A DNA stretch of 64,000 nt from Elizabethkingia miricola (GCF_001675285.1 NZ_LSGQ01000005.1:93823-157822); one strand, 5' to 3'. Counted from the first letter of the stretch, positions 45,395-55,294 are shown. Notes: generated by a model from the sequence alone, not told the origin. Numbers and translations: made by a program.

Positions 45395-46675
45395 ATGAAA
45401 AAGAATTTCTTAACGATAGCACTATTAGGGCTTTTTTCGATGACATCGGCTCAGTTTACTGTTCAGGTGGGAGTCCCTTCAGATTTTAAAACGGATAACG
45501 CGTTTCTATACTCCTATAATGGTTCCAAAGAGGTTATAGCAGCTAGTGGAACAAAATCTGCTAACGGATGGGATTTTAAGGTAGATACGCCTTATTCCGG
45601 TCTGATGAAGGTGTACTTTCCGGATGCTAATACGGCCTTCATGCTAATTTCTGAGAACGGAAATGTTTCAGTGAAGACAGCACTGACAAATAATAAAATT
45701 TCGAATGTAGAATTTTCCGATAATGCCAATAAGCTATTCGCAGATTATCAGGGAATAGCAAAAAAGAAAGAGCAGATCCTTCCGGTACTGCTTCAGATGC
45801 AAAATTTCTACGAGCCAAATTCAGAATTTGGAATGGCTATGAAAAAGGAGATATCCAAACTTTCCGCATACAAAGACGGAGATATGGGACAGTATCCTTT
45901 TTTAAAGTACTATACTCAAAATCTTCAGAAATATGTAGACGGAAATCAGGCATTGAAACAGGAAGATTATATAAAGTTTATCAATAATTCTCCGGAATAT
46001 CTTGAATCTTCAGCACAAATCAGACAAGTGCTTTACAATTACCTTTCATATTCCAAGAAAGAAACCATTAATAATGATGTTGCAAAGCTGCTAAAAACTG
46101 TAGATGTAGAATCTCCAAGAGGGCAGATGGTATTATCTGAACTTATAGATTTCTTCGACGTCTATGGAATGGAGGAACTAAAGAATAAATATCTTACAGA
46201 GGCTAAAGCACTAAAATGTACGATTTCAGATCGTTTAACAGCTACTATTAAGTCCAATGAGAATGTAATGCTGGGCAAAGTAATGCCGGATTACAAATTC
46301 ACTAATCCATTAAATACTACAGCGAAGTCTTTACACGATGTAAAAGCAAAGAAAAAGCTTATTATGTTCTGGTCTTCTACGTGTTCTCACTGCGAAGCAG
46401 AATTACCTAAAATTATCGAAAATTATAAGGCATTGCAGGCAAACGGAGTTCAGGTTATCGGATTATCTTTAGATTCTGATCCAACTTCTTATAATAACAG
46501 GGTAAAATCTCTTCCCTGGATTAATGATAGTGAGCTGAAAGGCTGGAGCAGCAGTGTTTCAGAGCTTTACAACGTTCACGCAACGCCAACATATTTCCTT
46601 TTGGACGCAGGAAATAAAATTATCGCTAAACCAAATAACTTTTCTGAAGCTTTATCTTTAATAAAAGTGAAATAA
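45395..46675 (+). CDS. TlpA-like thiol-disulfide oxidoreductase, exported
   Basis: 426 residues. A signal peptide (MKKNFLTIALLGLFSMTSAQ) leads an N-terminal ~280-residue beta-sandwich and helical region, of the kind found in Bacteroidota TlpA/ResA relatives. A C-terminal thioredoxin domain carries the active site CSHC in FWSSTCSHCEAELP and cis-Pro in HATPTYFL. It probably reduces or isomerises disulfides in the periplasm; the partner is unknown. Confidence 0.87.
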   Translation: MKKNFLTIALLGLFSMTSAQFTVQVGVPSDFKTDNAFLYSYNGSKEVIAASGTKSANGWDFKVDTPYSGLMKVYFPDANTAFMLISENGNVSVKTALTNNKISNVEFSDNANKLFADYQGIAKKKEQILPVLLQMQNFYEPNSEFGMAMKKEISKLSAYKDGDMGQYPFLKYYTQNLQKYVDGNQALKQEDYIKFINNSPEYLESSAQIRQVLYNYLSYSKKETINNDVAKLLKTVDVESPRGQMVLSELIDFFDVYGMEELKNKYLTEAKALKCTISDRLTATIKSNENVMLGKVMPDYKFTNPLNTTAKSLHDVKAKKKLIMFWSSTCSHCEAELPKIIENYKALQANGVQVIGLSLDSDPTSYNNRVKSLPWINDSELKGWSSSVSELYNVHATPTYFLLDAGNKIIAKPNNFSEALSLIKVK

Positions 46676-46677
46676 AT

Positions 46678-46708
46678 TTTGGTGAGTTGTAAATATTTTC
46701 TATATTTG
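46678..46708 (+). promoter_or_regulatory. Promoter of the tRNA-Met pair
   Basis: TTTG (46678-46681), exactly 19 nt, then TATATTTG (46701-46708), a full match to the Bacteroidota primary sigma consensus. The first tRNA begins 13 bp after the -7 box. Confidence 0.8.
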
Positions 46709-46720
46709 CACCACCAAAAC

Positions 46721-46794
46721 GGCGAGGTAGCTCAGGTGGTTAGAGCGTTGGATTCATAACCCAAAGGTCACGGGTTCAAGTCCCGTCTTCGCTA
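46721..46794 (+). tRNA. tRNA-Met (CAT), elongator type
   Basis: Cloverleaf with D-arm GCTC...GAGC, anticodon loop TTCATAA (anticodon CAT) and T-arm ACGGG-TTCAAGT-CCCGT. Acceptor GGCGAGG pairs with CTTCGCT, with G-U wobbles at 1-72 and 6-67. No encoded CCA. The lack of three G-C pairs in the anticodon stem marks it as elongator rather than initiator; a tRNA-Ile(CAT) reading is not excluded. Confidence 0.9.
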
Positions 46795-46822
46795 CAAAGT
46801 CTTCGGAAGACAAAAGATACAT

Positions 46823-46895
<73 letters not shown>

Positions 46896-46902
46896 CTAAA
46901 AG

Positions 46903-46933
46903 GAGAATCAGAATTATCTGATTCTCTTTTTTT
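46903..46933 (+). terminator. Terminator of the tRNA pair
   Basis: GAGAATCAGA/TCTGATTCTC perfect 10-bp stem, ATTA loop, T7. Confidence 0.9.
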
Positions 46934-47096
46934 ATGTCCAAAAAGTGGATCTATTTACTATTATGGGTAGTTTATAGATATAAACTTACCCATATAGCCG
47001 TCTAATCGATTTTATTTATAGCTTTTATAGGAATAAAAATGTTTTTTTATTTTAAAATACTTGTTTATATCTGAAATTTTTGTACTTTTACATCGC

Positions 47097-47190
47097 TTTA
47101 ATCGGGTATCCTATTGCCCACGAAGCAATAAATTTTTTTTCATCATTTGTGTTTTTGGGATTGCATCTATTGGTGCAATCCTTTTTCTTT
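47097..47190 (+). ncRNA. Candidate small RNA (possibly Flavo-1-like)
   Basis: A promoter-like pair CTTG (47060-47063)-N19-TACTTTTA (47083-47090) precedes a ~90-nt stretch with no coding frame. Inside are a small hairpin ATTGC-CCACGAA-GCAAT (about 47113-47129) and a terminator GGATTGCA/TGCAATCC plus T5 (47158-47186). The terminator overlaps the 3' end of the opposing DUF3810 gene. It reads like a short autonomous RNA; the Rfam Flavo-1 family is a guess from its appearance. Confidence 0.4.
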
Positions 47191-48228
47191 ATGATGATCT
47201 AATAATAAGTAAATGAAATAGTTATAAGTAACGCTTCCATCTTGTCTGTTGCTTTTTAGAAAAAGGTTGTTGGTAAAAGAGAAAAAATCCTGAGTCTTTC
47301 CTTCATGATCTTTATAGAATTTTTTTTCAGTCTTATAATCACTCATTAACTCTTTTGGGAGATTTTCCAGAAAGGTTTTACTGTATTTCAGGTCTTTTTT
47401 AGATATATTGAATAATATTGTCTTTAAAGCATACCAATAGGCACTGTATTTTAGCTCATAACTGGAAGAATTTTCTCCTATAATAAAAGCTATAAAGTTA
47501 GCTTCCTCCTCTCTGGCAAAGCCTATCTGATGTGCTGTTTCATGAGAGAGTGTAAACGGAGTATAAGTAGGTGGTAGTTCCGGATTGTACTGCGACTCGG
47601 AGCTGAAAGGATTGTAATAGCCCAGAATACCTGTATAGCTCATAACGCTTTTATAAAGGCTTGGCTTCAGCGAAATATCAATGCTGCTGCCTTTTCCGTA
47701 TGTATGAGCAATTATTTGCTGCTGTGCCTTTATTTCTGCTTCCAAAGCTGTCTGAGATTTTATCTGAAAAGATTCTGAAAGATTAGCTTTACGAAGTATA
47801 ATGCATTGCTGAAGGTAATATTCTGCAAGAGGTTTTAGTTTTTCGGTGTCAATTGCCTGTATTTTGTCTCTGCTTAATAATGGCTTCTGAAAATATAACA
47901 TTCCCCATAAACACTGGTATACGAAGTATAAAATATTGATACTAACCAGTAAGGTTAATAGGGTTCTTTTTCTGCTTTTTTTTCTGATGGATAAGATAAC
48001 TAAGGCAATCAAAAAGATGCTTAGAAACAGATAAAACACATCCCCTGCAGAAAACGGAATATGCTTAATAATTCCTACCCGGATTTTTTGAGTTGCAGAA
48101 AATAATTTTTCAAAAAACAGTACACCCTTCTCCGTCTTCGACAGCAGAAAGAATATAAAAAATTGGGCAAGCCAAAGGCCTGCCCAAAATCTTTTCTTAT
48201 ATATCAGCTTATTCTTAGTGTCCACCAC
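47167..48228 (-). CDS. DUF3810 family membrane-anchored putative metallopeptidase
   Basis: About 353 residues from the GTG at 48228; the upstream TTG (48252) is less likely. Three N-terminal hydrophobic segments (about 20-35, 62-80, 90-112) precede a soluble domain with HETAHQIGFAREEEANF, a HExxH zinc motif with a downstream Glu. The architecture fits DUF3810, a Bacteroidota family with no assigned substrate. The start overlaps the stop of the sugar transporter gene, so translation is coupled. Confidence 0.82.
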   Translation of the reverse strand: MVDTKNKLIYKKRFWAGLWLAQFFIFFLLSKTEKGVLFFEKLFSATQKIRVGIIKHIPFSAGDVFYLFLSIFLIALVILSIRKKSRKRTLLTLLVSINILYFVYQCLWGMLYFQKPLLSRDKIQAIDTEKLKPLAEYYLQQCIILRKANLSESFQIKSQTALEAEIKAQQQIIAHTYGKGSSIDISLKPSLYKSVMSYTGILGYYNPFSSESQYNPELPPTYTPFTLSHETAHQIGFAREEEANFIAFIIGENSSSYELKYSAYWYALKTILFNISKKDLKYSKTFLENLPKELMSDYKTEKKFYKDHEGKTQDFFSFTNNLFLKSNRQDGSVTYNYFIYLLLDHHKEKGLHQ

Positions 48229-49657
48229 CTGCAGCTGTTTTTTCAAGATCAATACCCTGACTCTTCAGGATTCCTTTTACCTTAATTGCATAGAAGATTA
48301 GGTATAGGAAACATACTACATCTACGATATAGCTTAAATGTATACCTATTGAATCTGCAAGGTAACCTTGTAGTGGAGCAATTAGCCCTCCACCCATAAT
48401 CATCATGATAAGGAAGTTAGATCCTTCATTAGTATGCTTACCAAGTCCTGCGATTGCCAAGGCAAAAATACAAGGCCAAAGCGTACTACAAAATAATCCT
48501 ACACTTGTATAAGCATATACAGATACCATTCCAGAAGAAAGCATACCGATAACTAATGCTGTGATTCCCATGAAAGAGAAGATCATTAGCATCCTTGCCG
48601 GATTACCTTTAGAAAGGATATCTGCAATAATCATAACAAGGATAATAGCAGGATAAACTTTGAAAGGAGTCAGATCATGCTGGGCAATAGCATTTACGGT
48701 AAGGAAAACACCAAAAGCTAAATAAGGTGCAATGAATTTTGCAATTTTCAGTGTCATTCCCTGTAGGTTAAATGCTCCTACAGCACCACTCCAACGCCCG
48801 ATCATCATACTTGCCCAGTATAGAGATATAAACGGGGCAACATCTTTTGTATGGAAACCTAGCTCTTTTTCCATGTATGCAGGAAGATTACTTGCTGTTG
48901 CAACTTCTACACCTACATATAGGAATATAGCAACCATCCCCAATACTAATTGTGGGTATTTTAGTACAGAAGAACGAGGTTGTTGTATTTCATTAGCTTC
49001 TTCTACCTCATGTGTTTCAGTAACACTTGGAAGAGAAGAGAATTTCAGGAATATAGCAGCTAAAACAAAGGCTGCACCCAATACAAGATAAGGGATTTTA
49101 ACACTTTCAATATCCGCATTTTCATTTGCAGCGGCTGCAGATCCGAAGATGGCAAAAGCAACAACTAAAGGTCCGATAGTAGTACCAAAGTTATTGATAC
49201 CTCCGGCCATTGTCAGACGCTGAGAACCTGTCTGTGCAGGCCCTATGGCAATTGCTAACGGGTTGGCTACCGTTTGCTGTAAAGAGAACCCTAATCCTAC
49301 TACGAAAAGTGCTGTAATCATCAATGGGAATGAATGTGCATTTGCTGCAGGGATAAAGATTAAAGATCCCGCTGCAGATATTAAAAGGCCCAAGATAAGA
49401 CCATTTTTATATCCCATTTTGTTTAATACATCGTATTTTAAAATTTTCGAAACAGCTAAGTATAATAATGTTCCGACCGTATAAGCTATATAGTAGGCAG
49501 ATGCTACAAGTTGGCTTTGGAAATTAGTGAGGTCAAATGCCTTTTTGAAAACGGGGATCAGAATATCATTACTGGCTGCGACAAAGCCCCAAAAGAAAAA
49601 AACCACGATGAGCGACGCAAATTGTCCCCAATTGGTTTTATTACGGTAATCGAACAT
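48215..49657 (-). CDS. Sugar MFS transporter (FucP/GluP-like)
   Basis: 480 residues, twelve predicted membrane helices, of the fucose permease branch of the major facilitator superfamily. Typical segments: FFFWGFVAASNDILIPVFK near the start, QTVANPLAIAIG and GGINNFGTTIGPL in the fourth and fifth helices. Proton-coupled import of glucose, galactose or fucose is likely; specificity not readable from sequence. It is upstream of and coupled to the DUF3810 gene. Confidence 0.9.
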   Translation of the reverse strand: MFDYRNKTNWGQFASLIVVFFFWGFVAASNDILIPVFKKAFDLTNFQSQLVASAYYIAYTVGTLLYLAVSKILKYDVLNKMGYKNGLILGLLISAAGSLIFIPAANAHSFPLMITALFVVGLGFSLQQTVANPLAIAIGPAQTGSQRLTMAGGINNFGTTIGPLVVAFAIFGSAAAANENADIESVKIPYLVLGAAFVLAAIFLKFSSLPSVTETHEVEEANEIQQPRSSVLKYPQLVLGMVAIFLYVGVEVATASNLPAYMEKELGFHTKDVAPFISLYWASMMIGRWSGAVGAFNLQGMTLKIAKFIAPYLAFGVFLTVNAIAQHDLTPFKVYPAIILVMIIADILSKGNPARMLMIFSFMGITALVIGMLSSGMVSVYAYTSVGLFCSTLWPCIFALAIAGLGKHTNEGSNFLIMMIMGGGLIAPLQGYLADSIGIHLSYIVDVVCFLYLIFYAIKVKGILKSQGIDLEKTAAGGGH

Positions 49658-49699
49658 ATTTATTAGTTTTTATTAAAATTTAGTTAACACAAATATAGA

Positions 49700-50425
49700 T
49701 TATTTATTTATACAAATGCTTTTGTACATTAATTCAAACGCATTTTTTTTCATTTCTTCCTTACTTTCATTGGGTTGTAATATATCATTTAAGATTACTT
49801 TTACTTTTCCGGGATAACCTTTTCCGCTATCAAACGGAAACATTTCCTTCAGTCCTATAAAAGTATATACAGCAATTGGAAAGTGATGTTTGGATGATAA
49901 GGTAAATGCTCCGTCTTTAAATTCATTCAATACAATAGATGTATCATCCGGAACTCCGCCTTCAGGGTAGATTACAATATTTTGTCCATCATTCATTCTT
50001 TGGGCACATCTGCGGTATACATCCGTTCGGCTTTTCATGCTTTTGCGGTCTACCATTACACATACCCTTTTATATATAGTACCGAATATGGGAATCTTCA
50101 CCAACTCCTTTTTTCCAACGAAACATATAGGATGCTTAGGATGTAAGATGCACATTAGCATAATATCCATAATAGAAGTATGGTTGGATACAAATACATA
50201 TTTTTTTTCCGGATCTATAACTTTTCCTGTTGGCGAAGTCAATTCATACCGGAATCCCATACCGTAAAAAAGAATAATACACCAGATGCGCATGAAAAAA
50301 TAGCACGCTCTGAAAGTTTTTGGGCTAAAAGAAAGTGGATATACTAAAAGCCCGCAAAGTATAGTGGCAATAATAACAATAATAAGAAACCAGATTCGCC
50401 AGAGATAATTAAGAAACTTTGTCAT
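49700..50425 (-). CDS. 1-acyl-sn-glycerol-3-phosphate acyltransferase
   Basis: 241 residues. An N-terminal hydrophobic stretch is followed by the PlsC motif NHTSIMD (catalytic His and Asp), FVGKKEL and the substrate-binding YPEGG. It transfers acyl groups to lysophosphatidate at the inner membrane. It lies 11 bp downstream of the GtrA gene in the same orientation. Confidence 0.9.
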   Translation of the reverse strand: MTKFLNYLWRIWFLIIVIIATILCGLLVYPLSFSPKTFRACYFFMRIWCIILFYGMGFRYELTSPTGKVIDPEKKYVFVSNHTSIMDIMLMCILHPKHPICFVGKKELVKIPIFGTIYKRVCVMVDRKSMKSRTDVYRRCAQRMNDGQNIVIYPEGGVPDDTSIVLNEFKDGAFTLSSKHHFPIAVYTFIGLKEMFPFDSGKGYPGKVKVILNDILQPNESKEEMKKNAFELMYKSICINK

Positions 50426-50436
50426 TACTATTATTT

Positions 50437-50895
50437 TCAGCCGTTAAAGATAACCCTCTTTTTAATACTAAAATTAAGTACAGAAATAATGACAATTGCC
50501 AAAGCCTTGCTGAAGATAATCGGACTTAGTACATAAACGCCCAGATCGATAGGATCGTGGAAAAGATTGTTAAAAAGAAGGTTGAATACAATAAGGCTTA
50601 GTATTGTTGAAATAAACGAAACCACCATAAAGTATGTAAACTCTTTTTTCTTGGAGTGCTTGCCTCTTTCGAACACAAACCAAATGCTCAGAAAATAATT
50701 GAAAATAATAGCACAGGTTGTGGAAAGAATATTACTAAGCGGATAAGAAATTCCGTGCCATTTAGTTTCAGCCGGAATATATTCAGGAATATAATAACTG
50801 AAGACTTTCATAAGCCCAATCTCTACGATAGCGCTCAGTCCACCCGCAATAATGAAAAATAGTATTTGCTTTTGTTTAATTATAAATGCAACCAT
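50437..50895 (-). CDS. GtrA family membrane protein
   Basis: 152 residues, four hydrophobic helices (about 12-30, 42-70, 85-105, 118-140), matching the GtrA flippase-like fold that moves lipid-linked sugars. It has the internal ILSTTCAIIFNYFLSIWFVF helix with the conserved Asn. Forms a two-gene unit with the acyltransferase. Confidence 0.85.
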   Translation of the reverse strand: MVAFIIKQKQILFFIIAGGLSAIVEIGLMKVFSYYIPEYIPAETKWHGISYPLSNILSTTCAIIFNYFLSIWFVFERGKHSKKKEFTYFMVVSFISTILSLIVFNLLFNNLFHDPIDLGVYVLSPIIFSKALAIVIISVLNFSIKKRVIFNG

Positions 50896-51018
50896 TAAAA
50901 AATGAAATTGTGCAAATGTAAGGCTTAATGTTAAAATGTAATAAGTGTATGTTAAAATTGATTGACGAATGAAAAATATTTCTACATTTAACTATACGCA
51001 ACCCAAAATAGCAAACAG

Positions 51019-51282
51019 ATGAAAACTTCCGTTAATTCAGATAAATTCATGAAATACCAGGATAAAATCCGGGAATTGGAGGATCAAAGCCCCCGATTTA
51101 AACAGGTTTTTGCAGAATATGAAATTTTTTCAAGAGAATTATGGAATTTGGAAACCAGTGATGACGGCGAACCAGTTCCCGATGATTTTCTGGACGCTCT
51201 ACATTTACAAATGTCTTATTTGGAGGACGAAATAAAGGACTGGTTACAATACAGAGAAGATTCTGATACAGAAGTCGTATAA
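51019..51282 (+). CDS. Small acidic hypothetical protein
   Basis: 87 residues, predicted helical and acidic (many Glu/Asp), no membrane segment. The core is KIRELEDQSPRFKQVFAEYE, then LWNLETSDDGEPVPDDFLDA. No family recognised. It lies 33 bp upstream of the BadF-type ATPase gene on the same strand and may be cotranscribed. Confidence 0.65.
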   Translation: MKTSVNSDKFMKYQDKIRELEDQSPRFKQVFAEYEIFSRELWNLETSDDGEPVPDDFLDALHLQMSYLEDEIKDWLQYREDSDTEVV

Positions 51283-51315
51283 TTTTTTTAATTTAGCGTC
51301 TTAAAAATTTTATAC

Positions 51316-52185
51316 ATGATAGCAATTGTAGACGGTGGCTCTACTAAATGCGACTGGGTGATTCTTAAAGCTTCGGGAGAAGAAGTCCTGAGAACAACAA
51401 CTAAAGGATTCAATCCCAATAATACAGCAGCGCATTTAATTCCTGTAGAAATCAACAAAAATGAAGACCTTGAAAAGATAAAAGATGACATTAAATATGT
51501 GTTTTTTTATGGTTCAGGTTGTGGTGTAGAAGAGAATTGTATCATTGTACAGGAACAACTTCAGGTAGTTTTTACAAAAGCAGATATTCTTGTTAAAGAA
51601 GACCTTTTAGGAGCAGCCTATGCTGTTTACAGAGGAAAGCCTACAATGGTTTGTATTCTAGGAACTGGTTCCAACTCATGTTACTTCAACGGAAAAGATA
51701 TTAAAGTAGAATTACCTTCATTAGGATTCCTTCTTGGGGATGATGGTGCGGGAAGCTCTATGGGAAAACGTATTGTGAAGAACTTCTTCATGAAAAAATT
51801 ACCACCATCGCTAGAACGCGAGTTTATAAAAGAATATCCTGAACTAAACATAGAGTTGCTTCTGCAGAAAATGTATCATGAAAATACTATGGTAAATGCA
51901 TACTTTGCAGAGTTTAATAAGTTTGTAGCTAAATGGAAAGAACATCCGTTTATCCAGAATCTTATTTATGAAGAATTCAAAAACTATGTAGAGTTCCAGC
52001 TTTTGCCTTATGGTGAAGTAAAAGATGCTGAAATTAGTTTTATCGGTTCCATTGCTTATGTATATGGAGATATCCTGAAAACTGTTACAGCTCAATATAA
52101 TCTGAATTTTGGAATAATTGTGCAACGTCCGATCGTTAACCTGGTACAATACCATGTGGATCACATCTTTCCAACTTTAAAATAA
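51316..52185 (+). CDS. BadF/BadG/BcrA/BcrD-type ATPase (N-acetylglucosamine kinase-like)
   Basis: 289 residues of the ASKHA kinase fold. Phosphate-1 motif IVDGGSTKCDW at 3-13, CILGTGSNSCYF phosphate-2-like, and GFLLGDDGAGSSMG. In Bacteroidota this family is thought to phosphorylate amino sugars. It ends 14 bp before maeB. Confidence 0.85.
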   Translation: MIAIVDGGSTKCDWVILKASGEEVLRTTTKGFNPNNTAAHLIPVEINKNEDLEKIKDDIKYVFFYGSGCGVEENCIIVQEQLQVVFTKADILVKEDLLGAAYAVYRGKPTMVCILGTGSNSCYFNGKDIKVELPSLGFLLGDDGAGSSMGKRIVKNFFMKKLPPSLEREFIKEYPELNIELLLQKMYHENTMVNAYFAEFNKFVAKWKEHPFIQNLIYEEFKNYVEFQLLPYGEVKDAEISFIGSIAYVYGDILKTVTAQYNLNFGIIVQRPIVNLVQYHVDHIFPTLK

Positions 52186-52199
52186 TAAAAAAAGAATTA

Positions 52200-54485
52200 A
52201 TGAATCAACGAGATCAAGAAAGATTGAAGCAGGCGGCTCTCGACTATCATAAGGCCGAACCGAAAGGCAAAATCGAAGTAATACCATCCAAACCCCACGC
52301 GTCACAAAGAGATTTGTCGTTGGCGTATTCACCTGGTGTAGCAGAACCATGTATGGAAATTCACCATGATGTTTCCAAAGCATACGACTATACAGGTAAA
52401 GGAAACCTGGTTGCTGTTATTTCTAATGGTACTGCTGTATTAGGACTTGGTGATATTGGAGCAGAGGCTTCAAAACCAGTAATGGAAGGAAAAGGGCTTT
52501 TGTTCAAAATATTTGCAGACATCAACGTTTTCGATATCGAGATCAATGAAAAAGATCCTGAGAAATTCATCCAGGTAGTTAAGGCAATTGCACCAACTTT
52601 CGGAGGTATTAATCTTGAAGATATTAAAGCACCGGAAGCATTTGAAATCGAAAGGAGACTAAAGGAAGAATTAAACATTCCTTTAATGCACGATGATCAG
52701 CACGGTACTGCGATTATCTCTGCAGCGGCTTTACTAAATGCTTTAGAAATTGCTGATAAAAAAATTGAAGAAGTAAAAGTTGTGGTAAACGGAGCAGGAG
52801 CAGCAGCTATTGCTTGTACCAAACTTTATATTGAAATGGGACTTAGAAAGGAAAATGTTCTAATGTGTGACTCCAAAGGAGTAATCAATCACAAGAGAAC
52901 AAATCTTACTCCTGAAAAATTAGATTTCATCGTAGAAACAGATATCGAAACATTAGAAGATGCTGTAAAAGGATCTGATGTTTTCATCGGTCTTTCTAAA
53001 GGAAATGTAATGTCTCCGGAGATGTTGCTTTCTATGAAAGAAAATCCAATTGTTTTTGCTTTGGCTAATCCAACTCCTGAAATCGATTATAACCTGGCGC
53101 AGGAAACTCGTAAGGATGTTATCATGGCAACCGGAAGAAGTGATTTTCCTAATCAGGTAAACAACGTATTAGGGTTCCCTTATATTTTCCGTGGTGCATT
53201 AGATGTACAGGCTACAGCAATTAACGAAGCGATGAAAATTGCTGCAGTTTATGCAATTGCAGAAATTGCTAAGAAAACTGTGCCGGAAATGGTGGTGTTA
53301 GCTTACAATGCTAAGAGCCTTAGCTTTGGTAGAGAATATTTTATTCCAAAGCCGTTTGATAACAGATTGCTAACAGATGTTTCTATTGCTGTTGCAAAAG
53401 CAGCTATGGAAAGTGGTGTAGCAGCTAAACCTATTGAAGACTTCGAAGCTTATGAAAATAGTCTGATCGACAGAATGAATAAGGACGAGAAGCTTCTGAG
53501 AATGATGCAGAATCGTGCTAAATCCAATCCGAAGAGAGTTACTCTAGGAAATGCTGAAGAATATAATGTACTAAAAGCAGCTCAGATTCTTGCTGAAGAA
53601 GGTATTGCCAAGCCAATTCTTTTAGGTGATAAAACACTTATTGAAGAAGCTAAAAAGAAATTCGGTATCGATATAGACCTTCCAATTGTAGATCCTAATG
53701 CAGATGATCAGGAAGATAACAGAAAAAAATACAGAGAAACACTTTGGAATCTTCGTAACAGAAAAGGTATTAATGAGTACAAAGCAAAGAGATTTGTAAG
53801 AAACAGAGACTATTTCGGTCCGTTAATGCTTCGTCATGGAGATACTGATGCTCTTGTTGTTGGGTTCTCTAAAAACTATTCTACAGTATTAAAGCCTGTT
53901 TTAGAGGTAATAGATAAAGATCATGGTGTAAGCAAAGTTTCAGCTATGATGATGATTCTTGCAAACAAGAAACAATACTTCTTTGCAGATACATCTATTA
54001 TACAGGACCCTACTTCCGAAGATCTTGTAAATATTGCAAGAATGCTGGATCATACAGTGAGATCATTGGCAATAGAGCCAAGAATTGCGATGTTATCTTT
54101 TGAAAACTTCTCAGGATACTCTGAAACTTCTAAAAAAGTAGCAAAAGCAGTACAGATTCTTCATGAGAAATATCCAAAAATGGTTGTTGATGGAGAAATT
54201 CAGCCTGACTTTGCGATGAACAGTGATCATTTAAGCGATTACCCATTCTCTAAATTAGGTGAAACTCCGGCAAACTGTTTTGTTTTCCCTAATCTGGAAT
54301 CTGCAAACCTTTCATACAAAATCATCAGAGGTATGAAGGTTTCTCAGACAATCGGGCCAATCTTAATGGGATTGAACAAACCTGTTCATATTGTACAGAT
54401 GCGCTCAAGTGTAGATGAGATTGTTAATCTTGCTACAATTGCTGTGTTGGATGCACAGATCAAAGAAAAAAGAGAAAGCAAATAA
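52200..54485 (+). CDS. maeB: NADP-dependent malic enzyme with C-terminal phosphotransacetylase-like domain
   Basis: Oxidative decarboxylation of malate to pyruvate, making NADPH. 761 residues. The N-terminal malic enzyme (1 to about 420) has SLAYSPGVAEPC, HDDQHGTAI and GAGAAAIAC. The C-terminal PTA-like domain (about 430-761) is regulatory in MaeB-type proteins. Followed by a terminator. Confidence 0.95.
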   Translation: MNQRDQERLKQAALDYHKAEPKGKIEVIPSKPHASQRDLSLAYSPGVAEPCMEIHHDVSKAYDYTGKGNLVAVISNGTAVLGLGDIGAEASKPVMEGKGLLFKIFADINVFDIEINEKDPEKFIQVVKAIAPTFGGINLEDIKAPEAFEIERRLKEELNIPLMHDDQHGTAIISAAALLNALEIADKKIEEVKVVVNGAGAAAIACTKLYIEMGLRKENVLMCDSKGVINHKRTNLTPEKLDFIVETDIETLEDAVKGSDVFIGLSKGNVMSPEMLLSMKENPIVFALANPTPEIDYNLAQETRKDVIMATGRSDFPNQVNNVLGFPYIFRGALDVQATAINEAMKIAAVYAIAEIAKKTVPEMVVLAYNAKSLSFGREYFIPKPFDNRLLTDVSIAVAKAAMESGVAAKPIEDFEAYENSLIDRMNKDEKLLRMMQNRAKSNPKRVTLGNAEEYNVLKAAQILAEEGIAKPILLGDKTLIEEAKKKFGIDIDLPIVDPNADDQEDNRKKYRETLWNLRNRKGINEYKAKRFVRNRDYFGPLMLRHGDTDALVVGFSKNYSTVLKPVLEVIDKDHGVSKVSAMMMILANKKQYFFADTSIIQDPTSEDLVNIARMLDHTVRSLAIEPRIAMLSFENFSGYSETSKKVAKAVQILHEKYPKMVVDGEIQPDFAMNSDHLSDYPFSKLGETPANCFVFPNLESANLSYKIIRGMKVSQTIGPILMGLNKPVHIVQMRSSVDEIVNLATIAVLDAQIKEKRESK

Positions 54486-54502
54486 TCTGAATATATTTGT
54501 AT

Positions 54503-54534
54503 AAAAGCATCTTTCCATTGGAAAGATGCTTTTT
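54503..54534 (+). terminator. Terminator after maeB
   Basis: AAAAGCATCTTTCC/GGAAAGATGCTTTT perfect 14-bp stem with an ATT loop. Confidence 0.9.
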
Positions 54535-54580
54535 GTTTTCAGGATAATAACTTTATATTTATAAAAATTTTTGAACAAAG

Positions 54581-55168
54581 ATGATTAATTTTCTAAGAGG
54601 GAAAGTGCACGAGCTTACACCTACATATGCTATTCTGGATATTAATGGTATTGGTTACTATGTAGGAATCAGCCTGCAGACTTCACAGAAACTCTTACAA
54701 GGGAATGAGGCTTTCCTTTATACCCAACAAATTTTCAGAGAGGATGCTCAGTTGCTTTTTGGTTTCAGTACACTTACCGAAAAAGAAGTTTTCAATTTGC
54801 TAATCAGTGTAAATGGAGTGGGAGCCGTCTCAGCTTTAATTTTACTTTCATCTCTTGAGATTCCTGATATTGCCAGTGCTGTACTGAATAATCAAAGTGT
54901 TGTTCTGCAAAAAGTAAAAGGAATTGGTGCTAAAACAGCAGAAAGAATTATTGTTGATCTGAGAGATAAAATGTTGAAATATAGTGATGTGAATGAAGCA
55001 TCTCTGAATAATACTGTAGACAATAAGATAAAAGAAGAGGCCCTTTCGGCATTGGAAGTTCTGGGTATCTCCCGTAAAATGTCTGAAAAGATAGCAGATA
55101 AAATAATAAAAGCCGATCCGGAGATCAATGTTGAAACACTTGTAAAACAAATACTGAAAAGTATTTAA
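54581..55168 (+). CDS. ruvA: Holliday junction branch-migration subunit RuvA
   Basis: 195 residues. OB-fold N-terminal domain (MINFLRGKVHELTPTYAILDINGIGYYVGIS), two helix-hairpin-helix motifs (SVNGVGAVSALILLS and KVKGIGAKTAERII) that bind four-way junction DNA, and a C-terminal domain that contacts RuvB. No ruvB/ruvC adjacent. Confidence 0.95.
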   Translation: MINFLRGKVHELTPTYAILDINGIGYYVGISLQTSQKLLQGNEAFLYTQQIFREDAQLLFGFSTLTEKEVFNLLISVNGVGAVSALILLSSLEIPDIASAVLNNQSVVLQKVKGIGAKTAERIIVDLRDKMLKYSDVNEASLNNTVDNKIKEEALSALEVLGISRKMSEKIADKIIKADPEINVETLVKQILKSI

Positions 55169-55189
55169 TACATTGTAAATGTTCTATAT

Positions 55190-55234
55190 CCATAATCTGC
55201 CAGCGTAACTCCTTTAAAATTTAGCGGATTATGG
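55190..55234. repeat. Stem-loop in the ruvA-gcvH spacer
   Basis: CCATAATCTGC (55190-55200) and GCGGATTATGG (55224-55234) pair with one G-U; no T-run follows. Confidence 0.55.
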
Positions 55235-55294
55235 TGTTGTAAATTTTGCAACATGCATTTTTTGAATTAAATTTGACAAATAATAAAAATTAAA

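Noticed and set aside
48732..49091. 119-codon plus-strand frame inside the MFS gene
   Set aside because: Antisense shadow of a transporter; no signal peptide or known domain.
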